Assembly (NCBI RefSeq): GCF_000349845.1
Contig: NC_020829.1
Span: 1,178,001-1,242,000, forward strand
Direction of reading: 5' to 3'
Source: Pseudomonas sp. ATCC 13867
GTDB taxonomy: Bacteria; Pseudomonadota; Gammaproteobacteria; Pseudomonadales; Pseudomonadaceae
Length of the DNA: 64,000 nt
Below are positions 1 to 10,989 of this stretch, piece by piece (the stretch's first letter is position 1; the number at the start of each line of letters is the position of its first letter). The translations under genes and the position numbers were made by a program. Under the pieces are notes generated by a model. It did no database searches. It saw only the letters and a program-made list of their open reading frames with translations, and was not told the DNA's origin.

Positions 1-106
1 CGAGCGCGACAGCGAGGAACAGGCGGCGGTCCGGCAGCGCATGCCGATTGCCCGGCACAGACGATTTTTCCCGCCGGTCGAACCGCGACCGGCGCGTACG
101 GAGTAG
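1..106 (+). CDS. C-terminal end of a carbon-nitrogen hydrolase (nitrilase family), partial
   Basis: The frame beginning at base 2 is open to a TAG at 104-106 and encodes the last 34 residues of a protein, including [10 protein letters not shown] and an Arg/Pro-rich tail. I recall nitrilase-superfamily amidohydrolases ending this way, and such a gene lies just upstream of tldD in Pseudomonas. No catalytic Glu-Lys-Cys residue is inside the window, so the family call leans on the tail and the neighbour. The stop is two bases before the tldD ATG, which suggests co-transcription. Confidence 0.6.
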   Translation, partial: ERDSEEQAAVRQRMPIARHRRFFPPVEPRPARTE

Positions 107-108
107 AT

Positions 109-1551
109 ATGAGCGAACTGTTGTCATCCGTCAGCCAGCACCTGCTGGCCCCCGGTGGTCTGGATATCGAGCGGTTGTCGCCGGTGCTGCACGAACTCAG
201 CGGCCCGGGCATCGATGCTGCCGACCTGTACTTCCAGAGCCAGGTCTCCGAGTCCTGGATGCTCGAGGACGGCATCGTCAAGGAAGGCAGCTTCCACATG
301 GACCAGGGCGTCGGCGTGCGTGCTCAGTCCGGCGAGAAGACCGGCTTCGCCTACAGCAACGCGATCACCCACGAAGCGCTGGTCCAGGCCGCCCACGCGG
401 CGCGCTCGATTTCCCGGGCCGGTCAGAGTGGCAAGGTGCAGGCCTTCAGCGCCGTGGCGCCGCAGCGTCTGTACGCCGGCGAGAATCCGCTGGATGTGCT
501 CAGTCGCGCGGAAAAGGTGGAACTGCTGCAGAAGATCGACGCCGCCACCCGCGCCCTCGACCCGCGCATCCAGCAGGTCACCGTGAGTCTCGCCGGCGTC
601 TGGGACCAGGTACTGGTTGCTGCGACGGATGGTTCGCTGGCGGCGGACATCCGTCCGCTGGTGCGTTTCAACGTCAGCGTCATCGTCGAACAGAACGGCC
701 GTCGCGAGCGTGGCGGCCACGGCGGCGGCGGACGTACCGACTACAAGTATTTCCTCCAGGAAGACCGTGCCATGAGCTACGCCCGCGAGGCGTTGCGCCA
801 GGCACTGGTCAACCTCGAAGCCGTTCCCGCGCCGGCCGGCAGCCTGCCGGTGGTGATGGGCGCCGGCTGGTCCGGGGTGCTGCTGCACGAAGCAGTGGGT
901 CACGGCCTGGAAGGTGATTTCAACCGCAAGGGCAGCTCGGCCTACAGCGGCCGGATGGGCGAGAAGGTCGCTTCCGGCCTGTGCACCATCGTCGACGACG
1001 GCACCCTGGCCGGCCGCCGCGGTTCGCTGTCGGTGGACGACGAAGGCACGCCGACCAACTGCAACGTGCTGATCGAGAACGGCATCCTCAAGGGCTACAT
1101 GCAGGACAAGCTCAACGCCCGCCTGATGGGCGTGGCACGCACCGGCAACGGTCGCCGCGAGTCCTATGCGCACCTGCCGATGCCGCGCATGACCAACACC
1201 TACATGCTGGCCGGGCAGAGCGAACCGGAAGAGATCATCGCCAGCGTCGAGCGCGGTATCTACTGCGCCAACCTCGGCGGCGGCCAGGTGGACATCACCA
1301 GCGGCAAATTCGTCTTCGCCACCAGCGAGGCCTACCTGATCGAGAACGGCAAGATCACCCGCCCGGTGAAGGGCGCGACCCTGATCGGCAACGGTCCGGA
1401 AGTGATGAGCCGGGTGTCCATGGTCGGCAACGACCTGGCGCTGGACAGCGGCGTGGGCACCTGCGGCAAGGACGGCCAGTCCGTGCCGGTCGGTGTCGGT
1501 CAGCCGACCCTGAAGATCGACGCGATCACTGTCGGCGGCACGGGCGCCTGA
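109..1551 (+). CDS. tldD: TldD, metalloprotease subunit of TldD/TldE
   Basis: 480 residues, the usual TldD length. The zinc motif HEAVGH lies at about residues 260-265 (His260, Glu261, His265), followed by the typical [16 protein letters not shown] stretch. The family forms a TldD-TldE heterodimer that degrades unfolded peptides and matures some modified peptides and microcins; TldD carries the catalytic metal site. The partner gene pmbA (tldE) lies 0.7 kb downstream on the same strand, with darP in between on the other strand. The ATG at 109 begins MSELLSSV, two bases after the preceding stop. Confidence 0.97.
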   Translation: MSELLSSVSQHLLAPGGLDIERLSPVLHELSGPGIDAADLYFQSQVSESWMLEDGIVKEGSFHMDQGVGVRAQSGEKTGFAYSNAITHEALVQAAHAARSISRAGQSGKVQAFSAVAPQRLYAGENPLDVLSRAEKVELLQKIDAATRALDPRIQQVTVSLAGVWDQVLVAATDGSLAADIRPLVRFNVSVIVEQNGRRERGGHGGGGRTDYKYFLQEDRAMSYAREALRQALVNLEAVPAPAGSLPVVMGAGWSGVLLHEAVGHGLEGDFNRKGSSAYSGRMGEKVASGLCTIVDDGTLAGRRGSLSVDDEGTPTNCNVLIENGILKGYMQDKLNARLMGVARTGNGRRESYAHLPMPRMTNTYMLAGQSEPEEIIASVERGIYCANLGGGQVDITSGKFVFATSEAYLIENGKITRPVKGATLIGNGPEVMSRVSMVGNDLALDSGVGTCGKDGQSVPVGVGQPTLKIDAITVGGTGA

Positions 1552-1591
1552 GGTCGTTGCCGGTGAGGCAGGAAGGGAAGGGCGCGGCTGC

Positions 1592-2116
1592 TCAACGCAG
1601 GCCGCGTTTGACCTCGTCCAGCTCGCGGATGTACTTGAAGATCTTCCGCGCCGCCGCCGGAGGCTTGTTGTGAGCAGCCTCGTGCTGGGCGTGGCGGATC
1701 AGTTGGAGCAGATGCTGGCGGTCGCTTTCGGGGTATTCGCCGAAGAAAGCGGACAGTGCCGCGTCACCGCCGCTGATCAGGTGGTCGCGCCAGCGCTCCA
1801 GGGCGTGAAAGCGTTCGTTGTACTGGCGGGTCGAGGTGTCTACCTGATCCAGCAGCGCGACGATGGCGTCGATGTCCTGGTCGCGCATCAGCTTGCCGAT
1901 GAACTGCCGGTGGCGCTTCTTGGCGGCGTTGGCCTTGTGCTTGGGTGCTTCGTCCAGTGCGCGGCGCAGCGGATCGGTGAGCGGCATGCGCTCCAGCAGG
2001 TCCGGCTTGAGCGTCGTCAGGCGCTCGCCGAGGTCCTGCAGGGCGTGCAGTTCGCGTTTGACTTGCGACTTGCTCTTCTCTTCGAAGAGCGAGTCGTCAT
2101 CGTGAATTTCAGCCAT
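1592..2116 (-). CDS. darP: DarP (YjgA), 50S ribosome assembly factor
   Basis: 174 residues beginning [18 protein letters not shown]. The frame stays open upstream of this Met, but that extension is shadow sequence over the 5' end of pmbA. The acidic N-terminus followed by a highly charged helical protein ([16 protein letters not shown], later [17 protein letters not shown]) is the YjgA/DUF615 pattern. DarP associates with late 50S precursors and aids 23S peptidyl-transferase-centre maturation. It is convergent with tldD and divergent from pmbA, a nesting conserved in Pseudomonas. Confidence 0.93.
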   Translation of the reverse strand: MAEIHDDDSLFEEKSKSQVKRELHALQDLGERLTTLKPDLLERMPLTDPLRRALDEAPKHKANAAKKRHRQFIGKLMRDQDIDAIVALLDQVDTSTRQYNERFHALERWRDHLISGGDAALSAFFGEYPESDRQHLLQLIRHAQHEAAHNKPPAAARKIFKYIRELDEVKRGLR

Positions 2117-2234
2117 GGCGGGAGTCTCGTAGAAAACGCCGCCATGATAACGAGTCGAGGGCCGCTTGTCCGGCCCGGCCGGTCGCCGTCGCCCGAGCGC
2201 GATGTCGCCGGTACATGAACAGGAGAGGCACGTA

Positions 2235-3584
2235 ATGAGCGAACACAACCCGGCGGTCAGCCCGGACGTCCTTCCCGAGCTGCGCGAGCAGGTCGAGCGG
2301 ATCATTGCCGAGGCTTCCCGGCAGGGCGCCAGCGCCTGCGAGGTGGCGGTTTCGGTGGAGCAGGGATTGTCCACGTCGGTGCGCCAGGGCGAGGTGGAAA
2401 CCGTTGAGTTCAACCGTGACCAGGGTTTTGGCATCACCCTGTATGTCGGCCAGCGCAAGGGTTCGGCGAGCACTTCGGCCACCGGCGCCGATGCCATCCG
2501 TGAAACCGTGGCGGCGGCGTTGGCCATCGCCAAGCACGCCTCCGAGGACGATTGCGCCGGTCTTGCCGATCCGGCGTTGATGGCCCGGGATCTGCCGGAC
2601 CTGGACCTCTACCACGCCTGGTCGATCACACCGGACCAGGCGGTGGAACGCGCTCTGGCCTGCGAAGCGGCGGCCTTCGCCGCGGATGCGCGAGTGACCA
2701 AGGCTGACGGCACCACGGTGAATACCCATCAGGGGTGCCGCGTCTACGGCAACAGCCACGGTTTCGTTGGCGGCTACGCGAGCACCCGGCACAGCCTGAG
2801 CTGCGTGATGATCGCCGAAGGCGAAGGGCAGATGCAGCGCGACTACTGGTACGACGTGAACCGTCGCGGTGAACTGCTGGCCACTCCCGAATCCATCGGT
2901 CGCCGTGCCGCCGAGCGCGCCGCCAGCCGCCTGGGTGCGCGACCGGTAGCGACCGCGGAGGTGCCGGTACTGTTCGCGCCGGAGATGGCGGTGGGGCTGT
3001 TCGGTCACTTCCTGTCGGCGATTTCCGGCGGCAGCCTGTACCGCAAGTCGTCGTTCCTCGAAGGGACGCTGGGGCAGCGCCTGTTCCCCGAGTGGCTGAC
3101 CCTCGACGAACGTCCCTTGCTGGCCGGTGCGCTGGGCAGCGCCTCGTTCGACAGCGATGGCCTGGCTACCTATGCCAAACCTTTCGTCGAAGGCGGCGAT
3201 CTGGTGTCGTACATCCTCGGCACCTATTCCGGCCGCAAGCTGGGCATGCCGAGCACCGCGAATGCGGGCGGTGTGCATAACCTGTTCGTCAGCCACGGTG
3301 ACGAGGACCAGGCCGCATTGATCCGTCGTATGGGCCGGGGGCTGCTGGTGACCGAGCTGATGGGGCAGGGGGTGAACCTGGTGACTGGCGACTATTCCCG
3401 TGGCGCCGGCGGCTACTGGGTGGAGAACGGTGAAATCCAGTTCCCGGTGCAGGAAGTCACCATCGCCGCCAACCTGCGCGATCTGTTCCGCAACATCGTG
3501 GCCATTGGCAATGACATGGAGTTCCGCGGCAATCTGCACACCGGCTCCGTGCTGGTGGAGCGTATGACCGTCGCCGGCAACTGA
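2235..3584 (+). CDS. pmbA: PmbA/TldE, partner subunit of the TldD/TldE protease
   Basis: 449 residues beginning [16 protein letters not shown]; an AGGAGAGG Shine-Dalgarno at 2221-2228 selects this ATG over an in-frame upstream one at 2166. The protein is homologous over its length to TldD but lacks the HExxxH zinc motif, as expected for the non-catalytic TldE subunit. C-terminal motifs include [20 protein letters not shown]. The family acts in processing of microcin B17-like peptides and degradation of the antitoxin CcdA. A bidirectional terminator follows. Confidence 0.96.
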   Translation: MSEHNPAVSPDVLPELREQVERIIAEASRQGASACEVAVSVEQGLSTSVRQGEVETVEFNRDQGFGITLYVGQRKGSASTSATGADAIRETVAAALAIAKHASEDDCAGLADPALMARDLPDLDLYHAWSITPDQAVERALACEAAAFAADARVTKADGTTVNTHQGCRVYGNSHGFVGGYASTRHSLSCVMIAEGEGQMQRDYWYDVNRRGELLATPESIGRRAAERAASRLGARPVATAEVPVLFAPEMAVGLFGHFLSAISGGSLYRKSSFLEGTLGQRLFPEWLTLDERPLLAGALGSASFDSDGLATYAKPFVEGGDLVSYILGTYSGRKLGMPSTANAGGVHNLFVSHGDEDQAALIRRMGRGLLVTELMGQGVNLVTGDYSRGAGGYWVENGEIQFPVQEVTIAANLRDLFRNIVAIGNDMEFRGNLHTGSVLVERMTVAGN

Positions 3585-3597
3585 TTCGCCAGCCATG

Positions 3598-3624
3598 AAA
3601 AAGCCCGCCATCTGGCGGGCTTTT
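3598..3624. terminator. Bidirectional intrinsic terminator between pmbA and ptsO
   Basis: A perfect inverted repeat, AAAAAGCCCGCCA with TGGCGGGCTTTT around a 2-nt centre, has A and T runs on both sides. It can therefore stop transcription of both convergent genes, pmbA (plus) and ptsO (minus). Confidence 0.85.
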
Positions 3625-3650
3625 CATTCGGGCAAGGCCACTTCGGACGC

Positions 3651-3923
3651 TCATTCGCCTTCGTCGAAGTAGTTGTTGATCAGCTCGGTCAGTGCGTTCA
3701 GCGCCTCGTTTTCCTGGTCGCCTTCGGCGGCGATATGCAGGTTGGTGCCTTTGCCGGCAGCCAGCATCATCACGGCCATGATGCTCTTGCCGTCGACGGT
3801 GCTTTCCGGGTTGCGTCCTACGCGAATCTGGCAGGGGTAGCGTCCCGCCACGCCGACGAATTTGGCTGCCGCACGGGCGTGCAGACCAAGCTTGTTGATG
3901 ATGGTGATTTCGAGGGCGGGCAT
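3651..3923 (-). CDS. ptsO: NPr, HPr-like phosphocarrier of the nitrogen PTS
   Basis: 90 residues beginning MPALEITIINKLGLHARAAA. His15 in KLGLHARAA is the phosphorylation site, and DGKSIM (Ser47) matches the conserved HPr/NPr serine region. NPr passes phosphate from PtsP to PtsN (EIIA-Ntr), giving a regulatory rather than sugar-transport PTS that responds to nitrogen, carbon and potassium status. It is last in the rpoN-hpf-ptsN-rapZ-ptsO group, 32 bases after rapZ. The longer in-frame ORF upstream overlaps rapZ and is not the real start. Confidence 0.95.
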   Translation of the reverse strand: MPALEITIINKLGLHARAAAKFVGVAGRYPCQIRVGRNPESTVDGKSIMAVMMLAAGKGTNLHIAAEGDQENEALNALTELINNYFDEGE

Positions 3924-3955
3924 CGCGAGGGGCTGTCCTTTGTTGTGTGTTGCTA

Positions 3956-4813
3956 CTAGCTCAGGTCGCGGTGGCGAATCTGCACGTTGGTGAGGCTTTC
4001 CTTGAGGGCCTTGCCGATGCGTTCGGCCAGGTAGGTCGAGCGATGCTGGCCACCGGTACAGCCGATGGCGATGGTGACATAGGCCCGGTTGCTCGCGGCG
4101 AAGCGCGGCAGCCACTTGTTCAGGTAGCCGAGGATATCCTGGTACATCTCCTCGACGTCGGGTTGCGCGGCCAGGTACTCCTGGACATCCGCGTCGAGCC
4201 CGGTGTGTTCGCGCAGCTCGGGCTTCCAGTACGGATTGGGCAGGCAGCGCACGTCGAACACCAGGTCGGCGTCCACCGGCATGCCGCGCTTGAAGCCGAA
4301 GGACTCGACCAGGAAGGCGGTACCCAGTTCGGGTTTGTTCAAGAGGCGCAGCTTGAGCACGTCGCGCAGCTGATAGAGGTTCAGGTTCGTGGTGTTGAGC
4401 TTGAGATCGGCCAGGTCGGCGATCGGCGCCAGCAGGTACGCCTCGTCGGCGATGGCTTCGGCCAGCGAGCGACTGTCGCTGGTCAGCGGGTGGCGCCGGC
4501 GCGTCTCGGAGAAGCGCTTGAGCAGCGTCTCGTCATCGGCATCGAGGTACAGCACGTCGCACTGGATGTGCTTGTCGCGGGCTTCCTGCAGCAACTCGGG
4601 GAAGCGCTGCAGCTGGCTGGGCAGGTTGCGCGCGTCGATGGAGACGGCGACCTGCGGGTGCAGCAGTTCGGTGTGCAGCAACGCACGTTGCGCCAGGTCC
4701 GGGAGGAGGCTGGCGGGCAGGTTGTCGATGCAGTAGAAACCGTTGTCCTCGAGCACGTTGAGTGCGGTGCTCTTGCCCGAGCCGGACCGTCCGCTGATGA
4801 TGATCAGGCGCAT
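3956..4813 (-). CDS. rapZ: RapZ, nucleotide-binding RNase adapter protein
   Basis: 285 residues. The Walker A motif GRSGSGKS is at residues 8-15, with a Walker B-like VLYLDADDE stretch in the first half. The C-terminal half holds [16 protein letters not shown], the domain that in E. coli binds RNA and senses glucosamine-6-phosphate. In enterobacteria RapZ directs RNase E to the sRNA GlmZ; GlmZ is not known in Pseudomonas, so its target here is unclear. The gene begins two bases after the ptsN stop, implying translational coupling. Confidence 0.95.
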   Translation of the reverse strand: MRLIIISGRSGSGKSTALNVLEDNGFYCIDNLPASLLPDLAQRALLHTELLHPQVAVSIDARNLPSQLQRFPELLQEARDKHIQCDVLYLDADDETLLKRFSETRRRHPLTSDSRSLAEAIADEAYLLAPIADLADLKLNTTNLNLYQLRDVLKLRLLNKPELGTAFLVESFGFKRGMPVDADLVFDVRCLPNPYWKPELREHTGLDADVQEYLAAQPDVEEMYQDILGYLNKWLPRFAASNRAYVTIAIGCTGGQHRSTYLAERIGKALKESLTNVQIRHRDLS

Positions 4814-4815
4814 GA

Positions 4816-5280
4816 TCAGTGGCCGTTCTGGAAGTCCACGACGATCCGGTACAGCTCTTCGCCGTTGGCGGCGTGGCGCAGGCGGTCACGGACGTCGGAA
4901 CGGTCGAGCATGGAAGCAATCTGCCGAAGCAGCTCCAGATGCTCTTCGGTGGCGGCTTCCGGCACCAGCAGGACGAACAGCAGATCGACCGGCGCGCCGT
5001 CGAGGGCGTCGAAGTCGACCGGGGCGTCCAGGTGCAGGATCGCGCTGATGGGAGACTGGCAGCCGGGGAGGCGGCAGTGCGGAATGGCGATGCCATTGCC
5101 GAATCCGGTGGACCCCAGGCGTTCCCGAGCCACCAGGTTTTCGAAGATGTCTTGCGCATCGAAACCTGGCAGCTCGCGAGCTACCAGGTTTGCGATTTGT
5201 TCAAGGACGCGTTTTTTACTGCCGCCCGGCACGTTCACCAGGGAACGGCCGGGGGTCAGGATTTGCTCGAGTCGAATCAT
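4816..5280 (-). CDS. ptsN: PtsN, EIIA component of the nitrogen PTS
   Basis: 154 residues, one EIIA-fructose/Ntr-type domain. The phosphoacceptor His68 lies in GIAIPHCR, preceded by [11 protein letters not shown], a family hallmark. The phosphorylation state of PtsN tunes potassium uptake and sigma-54-linked and stress responses by protein contact. It sits between hpf (9 bases upstream) and rapZ (2 bases downstream) in the rpoN operon, the arrangement seen in most gammaproteobacteria. Confidence 0.97.
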   Translation of the reverse strand: MIRLEQILTPGRSLVNVPGGSKKRVLEQIANLVARELPGFDAQDIFENLVARERLGSTGFGNGIAIPHCRLPGCQSPISAILHLDAPVDFDALDGAPVDLLFVLLVPEAATEEHLELLRQIASMLDRSDVRDRLRHAANGEELYRIVVDFQNGH

Positions 5281-5289
5281 AGGGAAGGG

Positions 5290-5598
5290 TTAACGGACGC
5301 CAACACCCTGCTGGCGTTCGAGGTATTTTTCCTTGTGCTTGATCAGTTGGCGGTCGAGCTTGTCGGTGAGCAGGTCGATGGCTGCGTACATGTCTTCATG
5401 TTCGGCACAGGCCACCACCTCACCCCCTGCGATATGCAGGGTGGCTTCGATTTTCTGCTTCAGTTTCTCGACCTCCATGATGACCTGAACATTGGTGATC
5501 TTGTCGAAGTGGCGCTCCAGTCGTCCGAGTTTTTCGACGACATAGTCGCGCAGGGCGTCGGTCACATCCAGTTGATGTCCACTGATGTTGACTTGCAT
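5290..5598 (-). CDS. hpf: Hpf, ribosome hibernation promoting factor (short form)
   Basis: 102 residues beginning MQVNISGHQLDVTDALRDYV, the sigma-54 modulation protein/YhbH family. The length is that of short HPF, lacking the C-terminal dimerisation domain of long HPF. It binds the 30S decoding region and promotes 70S dimers or ribosome protection in stationary phase. It lies 78 bases downstream of rpoN, a gap long enough for a promoter, although I see no clear one. Confidence 0.95.
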   Translation of the reverse strand: MQVNISGHQLDVTDALRDYVVEKLGRLERHFDKITNVQVIMEVEKLKQKIEATLHIAGGEVVACAEHEDMYAAIDLLTDKLDRQLIKHKEKYLERQQGVGVR

Positions 5599-5676
5599 AC
5601 CGCTTTCTCCTTATTGCCCGTGTATAAGTGGCAGGTTAGGTGGCCTGCCGCCGGAACACTTTGGCGTGGATCAACG

Positions 5677-7179
<1,503 letters not shown>

Positions 7180-7420
7180 GGCTGGAACTAGGCACCTTGT
7201 TCGCTGGCGCAGCAAGCGCCATATCCACGACTACGGACGCCTGGGCGCCGCGAGGAAGCAAATTATATGCCTGAGTCTGGACGCTTTGCCTAGGGTCTGT
7301 CGACCTTTCGTTACAACCTGAGTATCGGGCAGGTGCGAGACGGCAGAATGCACGGCGCCGGACACAGGTCCGGGCCGTCGTGGAACGGGGCGAGGCGCCG
7401 CCGGAAGGGCGGCTTCCGGG

Positions 7421-8146
7421 TCAGAGACGGAACTCGTGGCCCAGATAGACTTCCTTCACCAGGTCGTTGGCGAGGATGGTCTCGGAGCTGCCCTCGGCGA
7501 TCAGTTGGCCGTCGTTGACGATGTAGGCGGTTTCGCAGATATCCAGCGTCTCGCGGACGTTGTGATCGGTGATCAGCACACCGATGCCCTTGGCCTTGAG
7601 GTGATGGATGATCTGCTTGATGTCGCCCACGGAGATCGGGTCGACGCCGGCGAAGGGTTCGTCCAGCAGGATGAACTTCGGTGCGCTGGCCAGGGCGCGG
7701 GCGATTTCCACGCGGCGCCGCTCGCCGCCGGACAGGCTCATGCCGAGGTTGTCGCGGATGTGGTGGATGTGGAACTCCTCGAGCAGGCTTTCCAGTGCTT
7801 CCTGGCGACCGGTGCGATCCAGGTCGCTGCGTGTTTCGAGGATCGCGCTGATGTTGTTGGCCACCGACAGCTTGCGGAAGATCGAGGCTTCCTGCGGCAG
7901 GTAGCCGATGCCGGCACGGGCGCGGCCATGCATGGGCAGGTGGGTGACGTCCTGGTCGTCGATGCGTACCACGCCCTGGTCGGCGCGGACCAGGCCGACG
8001 ATCATGTAGAAGCAGGTGGTCTTGCCCGCTCCGTTGGGGCCGAGCAGGCCGACGATCTGTCCGCTGTCGATACTCATGCTGACGTCGCGGACCACTTGCC
8101 GGCTTTTGTAGCTCTTGGCGAGGTGCTGGGCGGTGAGCGTGGCCAT
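7421..8146 (-). CDS. lptB: LptB, ATPase of the LPS transporter LptB2FG
   Basis: 241-residue ABC ATPase: Walker [10 protein letters not shown]-loop in [10 protein letters not shown], signature LSGGERRR, Walker [14 protein letters not shown], switch His in ITDHNVRET. LptB powers extraction of LPS from the inner membrane and its push along the Lpt bridge. Its start overlaps the lptA stop (TAATG). A hairpin with 7-bp arms and no U-run (7401-7419) lies directly after its stop, before the gap to rpoN. Confidence 0.97.
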   Translation of the reverse strand: MATLTAQHLAKSYKSRQVVRDVSMSIDSGQIVGLLGPNGAGKTTCFYMIVGLVRADQGVVRIDDQDVTHLPMHGRARAGIGYLPQEASIFRKLSVANNISAILETRSDLDRTGRQEALESLLEEFHIHHIRDNLGMSLSGGERRRVEIARALASAPKFILLDEPFAGVDPISVGDIKQIIHHLKAKGIGVLITDHNVRETLDICETAYIVNDGQLIAEGSSETILANDLVKEVYLGHEFRL

Positions 8147-8682
8147 TACTGCGCTTGATCCTGCTTTTTCTTGGGCTGGATGACCATGTCGATACGCGGG
8201 CGCGGCGTGGTCACCTGGGTGCCGGTGGCGCGGCCTGCGTTGACGATCTGGCGCTGGGTGTCATAGACGATCTTTTCGCCTTCGAAGGTGTTGCCTTCCT
8301 GGATCACCTTGGCCTGGTCGATCAGCACGACACGGTTCTGGGTGACGAAGTACTGGATCGTCAGGCCGTAGGCCTTGGTGATTTCCTTGTCCGGCGCGGG
8401 CTTCTGTTCGAAGTAGGCGGGCTTGCCCACCGAGGTGACGACCTCGATATCGCCGTTCTTGTTCTGCTTGAGCGTGACGGTGTTGCCGGTCAGCTTCATG
8501 CTGCCCTGGGTCACCACCACGTCGCCGCGATAGACGGCAACGCCTTGCTTGTCATCCAGTTCGGCGCTGTCGGCCTGGACGCGGATAGGCTGTTCCCGGT
8601 CGGTGGGAAGGGCCCAGGCGGCGGAGCTGCCGATGGCGGCGGCGAGGCTGAGGAGAAGGGGGAGGGTGTTAACGAGCCTCAT
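8146..8682 (-). CDS. lptA: LptA, periplasmic LPS bridge protein
   Basis: 178 residues with a Sec signal peptide ([24 protein letters not shown], about residues 1-24), then an OstA-like beta-jellyroll ([20 protein letters not shown]). LptA monomers form the periplasmic bridge carrying LPS from LptC to LptD. It overlaps lptC by 14 bases and lptB by one base, so lptC-lptA-lptB are probably translationally coupled. The tail is Lys/Gln-rich ([10 protein letters not shown]). Confidence 0.95.
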   Translation of the reverse strand: MRLVNTLPLLLSLAAAIGSSAAWALPTDREQPIRVQADSAELDDKQGVAVYRGDVVVTQGSMKLTGNTVTLKQNKNGDIEVVTSVGKPAYFEQKPAPDKEITKAYGLTIQYFVTQNRVVLIDQAKVIQEGNTFEGEKIVYDTQRQIVNAGRATGTQVTTPRPRIDMVIQPKKKQDQAQ

Positions 8683-9241
8683 GCTGACCTCTTACGTTGG
8701 ACAGCAGGATCATCCGGCTGTCTTTCAGATACGCTTTCATTCCATTGGCCGTGGTGACACCGTTGGGTTCGGTGATCTTCACCGGCTGGTCAGTCTGCGC
8801 ATAGTCCTTGTCCGGGAACACCGTCATGCGGGTCGTGTTGAGCAGCAAAGTGCGCTGTTGCGCATCGGTGCGCGCCACGCGCACGTCGTCGATCAGTTCG
8901 ACCTGCTTGCCCTCGGGGCCCACCTCGGCGCGAACGCTCTGGACATGCCACGGCTCGGGTTCCTGTTCGCGGTAGAAATACAGGTCGGGCGTGGTGACCA
9001 GGGTCACGTCGGTCGCTTTCAGGTGCTCCAGTTTGTCTGCGGTCATCTCGTAGGCGAGCGTACCGTCGACGCGGTACTGCACGCTGTGGGCGTTGACCGC
9101 GTAGAAATCGATGGCGTCATTGGTCTGCGACTTGAACTGGCGCTCGTTGAAGTCCAGGCGGACGTTCCAGTAGTAGCCGAGCGCAATCAGCAAGACGGCG
9201 ATCAGGACGAGCAGCAGCTTCTGGCGGAGTGTCTTGGGCAT
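8669..9241 (-). CDS. lptC: LptC, inner-membrane anchor of the LPS bridge
   Basis: 190 residues with one N-terminal membrane helix (LLLVLIAVLLIALGYYW, about residues 9-25) and a periplasmic LptC jellyroll. LptC takes LPS from LptFG and passes it to LptA. It starts 8 bases after the kdsC stop and overlaps lptA. Identification rests on topology, length and the kdsC-lptC-lptA-lptB order, which is strongly conserved. Confidence 0.95.
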   Translation of the reverse strand: MPKTLRQKLLLVLIAVLLIALGYYWNVRLDFNERQFKSQTNDAIDFYAVNAHSVQYRVDGTLAYEMTADKLEHLKATDVTLVTTPDLYFYREQEPEPWHVQSVRAEVGPEGKQVELIDDVRVARTDAQQRTLLLNTTRMTVFPDKDYAQTDQPVKITEPNGVTTANGMKAYLKDSRMILLSNVRGQHEAR

Positions 9242-9249
9242 ATTCGGCT

Positions 9250-9774
9250 CTAGAGGTACGCGCTTTGCGCGGCTTCGAGATTGCCCTGGGCGCGCAGGAT
9301 CAGCTCGCAGAACTCGCGTGCCGCACCTTCGCCGCCGCGCGCCTGGGTGACGCCGTCGGCATGCTGGCGAACGAACGGGTCGGCGCTGGCCACCGCCATG
9401 CCCAGGCCGGCGCGGCGAATGGCCGGCAGGTCAGGCAGATCATCGCCCAGGTAGGCGACCTCCTCATAGCCTAGACCGAGTTCGGCCAGCAGATGATCGA
9501 GGGCGACCAGCTTGTCTTCGCGGCCCTGGTACAGGTGATGGATCCCCAGGTTCTGTGCGCGACGTTCGACCACCGGGCTTTGCCGGCCGGTGATGATCGC
9601 GGTGCGCACGCCCGAGGCGATGAGCATCTTGATGCCGTGGCCGTCCAGGGTGTTGAAGGTCTTGAACTCGCTGCCGTCGGGCAGGAAGTAGAGCTTGCCG
9701 TCGGTCAGCACGCCATCGACGTCGAAGACCGCCAGGCGAATGGCCTTGGCGCGCTGCAGCAGGTCGGCGCTCAT
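9250..9774 (-). CDS. kdsC: KdsC, 3-deoxy-D-manno-octulosonate 8-phosphate phosphatase
   Basis: 174-residue HAD-superfamily phosphatase without a large cap domain. The nucleophile motif FDVDGVLTDG is at residues 18-27, with TGR (motif II) and GDDLPDLP (motif IV) further on. It dephosphorylates Kdo-8-phosphate to Kdo, the inner-core sugar of LPS. It follows kdsD with no gap (stop TGA immediately before the ATG), so consecutive enzymes of the Kdo branch are coupled. Confidence 0.97.
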   Translation of the reverse strand: MSADLLQRAKAIRLAVFDVDGVLTDGKLYFLPDGSEFKTFNTLDGHGIKMLIASGVRTAIITGRQSPVVERRAQNLGIHHLYQGREDKLVALDHLLAELGLGYEEVAYLGDDLPDLPAIRRAGLGMAVASADPFVRQHADGVTQARGGEGAAREFCELILRAQGNLEAAQSAYL

Positions 9775-10749
9775 TCAGATCACTCCCGCGCGGGTCAGGT
9801 CGTGGATATGCAGGACACCCACCGGATGGTCCGTGTCATCGACGACGACGAGGACGCTGATCTTGTGGTCGTCCATGATTTTCAGGGCTTCGGCGGCGAG
9901 CATGTCCGGGCGGGCGGTCTTGCCGTGCACGGTCATCACCTGGTCGATGGTCACCTGGCGCACGTCCAGGCCTTTATCCAGGGTGCGGCGCAGGTCGCCG
10001 TCGGTGAAGAGACCGGCCAGTGCGCCGTCCTCGTTCAGGACGATGGTCATGCCCAGGCCCTTGCGGGTCATTTCCAGCAGTGCGCCGCTGAGCGAGGTGC
10101 CCAGCAGTACCTGGGGCAGTTCCTCGCCGACGTGCATCACGTTCTCGACCTTGAGCAGCAGGCGGCGGCCCAGCGCGCCACCCGGATGCGAGAAGGCGAA
10201 GTCCTCGGCGGTGAAGCCGCGGGCTTCCAGCAGGGCGATGGCCAGGGCGTCGCCGAGCACAAGCGAGACGGTGGTCGAGGAGGTGGGGGCGAGGTTCAGC
10301 GGGCAGGCTTCCTGTTCGACGCTGGCGTCCAGGTTGACGATCGCGGCCTTGGCCAGCGGCGACTCGGGATTGCCGGTCATGCTGATCAGAGTGATGCCCA
10401 GGCGCTTGATCAGGGGCAGCAGCGTGACGATTTCAGCGGTCGAACCGGAGTTGGACAGGGCGATGACTACGTCGTCACGGGTGATCATGCCCATGTCGCC
10501 GTGGCTGGCTTCGGCCGGGTGCACGAAGAACGCGGGCGTACCGGTACTGGCCAGGGTGGCGGCAATCTTGTTGCCGACATGCCCGGACTTGCCCATGCCA
10601 ACCACCACTACGCGACCGGTACAGGCCAGCAGCAGTTTGCAGGCCTGGGTGAAATTCGCGCCGATGCGCGCCAGCAGTGAGTCCACGGCGTCGCGCTCAA
10701 GACTAATGGTGCGTTGCGCGGAGTGGATGAAATCGTGATTCTGGCTCAT
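9775..10749 (-). CDS. kdsD: KdsD, arabinose-5-phosphate isomerase
   Basis: 324 residues from MSQNHDFIHSAQRTIS. An N-terminal SIS domain (VVVGMGKSGHVG, ALSNSGSTAEI) is followed by two CBS domains (about 205-324). It converts ribulose-5-phosphate to arabinose-5-phosphate, the first step toward Kdo. It is the first gene of the kdsDC-lptCAB transcript and diverges from mlaF. A perfect minus-strand TATAAT (10788-10783) lies 34 bases upstream of the ATG, though no good -35 stands at normal spacing. An upstream in-frame ATG is less likely. Confidence 0.96.
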   Translation of the reverse strand: MSQNHDFIHSAQRTISLERDAVDSLLARIGANFTQACKLLLACTGRVVVVGMGKSGHVGNKIAATLASTGTPAFFVHPAEASHGDMGMITRDDVVIALSNSGSTAEIVTLLPLIKRLGITLISMTGNPESPLAKAAIVNLDASVEQEACPLNLAPTSSTTVSLVLGDALAIALLEARGFTAEDFAFSHPGGALGRRLLLKVENVMHVGEELPQVLLGTSLSGALLEMTRKGLGMTIVLNEDGALAGLFTDGDLRRTLDKGLDVRQVTIDQVMTVHGKTARPDMLAAEALKIMDDHKISVLVVVDDTDHPVGVLHIHDLTRAGVI

Positions 10750-10874
10750 GTTCGAAGGGCGTGGGGCGAAATGAAGGGCGAGATTATAACGGGAAAGCGT
10801 CAAAGGCTCATCAAACACGTTGTCAATGTGAGCGTATTTTGCTGAACCCTTCCTTAACGACCCCGGTGCGGGCC

Positions 10875-10904
10875 TTGGGGCGTCGCTTGCCGGAGTGCTA
10901 TAGT
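10875..10904 (+). promoter_or_regulatory. Candidate sigma-70 promoter for mlaFEDCB
   Basis: TTGGGG at 10875-10880 and TATAGT at 10899-10904 are separated by 18 bp, about 85 bp upstream of mlaF. The -10 is good and the -35 weak. This is read by eye only; no other comparable -10 was seen in the divergent kdsD-mlaF region on this strand. Confidence 0.35.
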
Positions 10905-10989
10905 TCGCGGCCGTTCGGCCTGTCGCGCCGCGCCGTACTCTCGTTGTGGGGGCGGGCTACAGGGACAGTGCCGTGATGCAAGGAGTTCT

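Noticed and set aside
2109..3611. 500-codon minus-strand open frame opposite pmbA
   Set aside because: Antisense shadow of pmbA, with skewed Gly/His/Gln composition and no family resemblance.
10783..10826. kdsD promoter with TATAAT (minus, 10788-10783) and TTGACA (minus, 10826-10821)
   Set aside because: The two hexamers are 32 bp apart, too far for one promoter; only the -10 is kept, as a remark in the kdsD entry.
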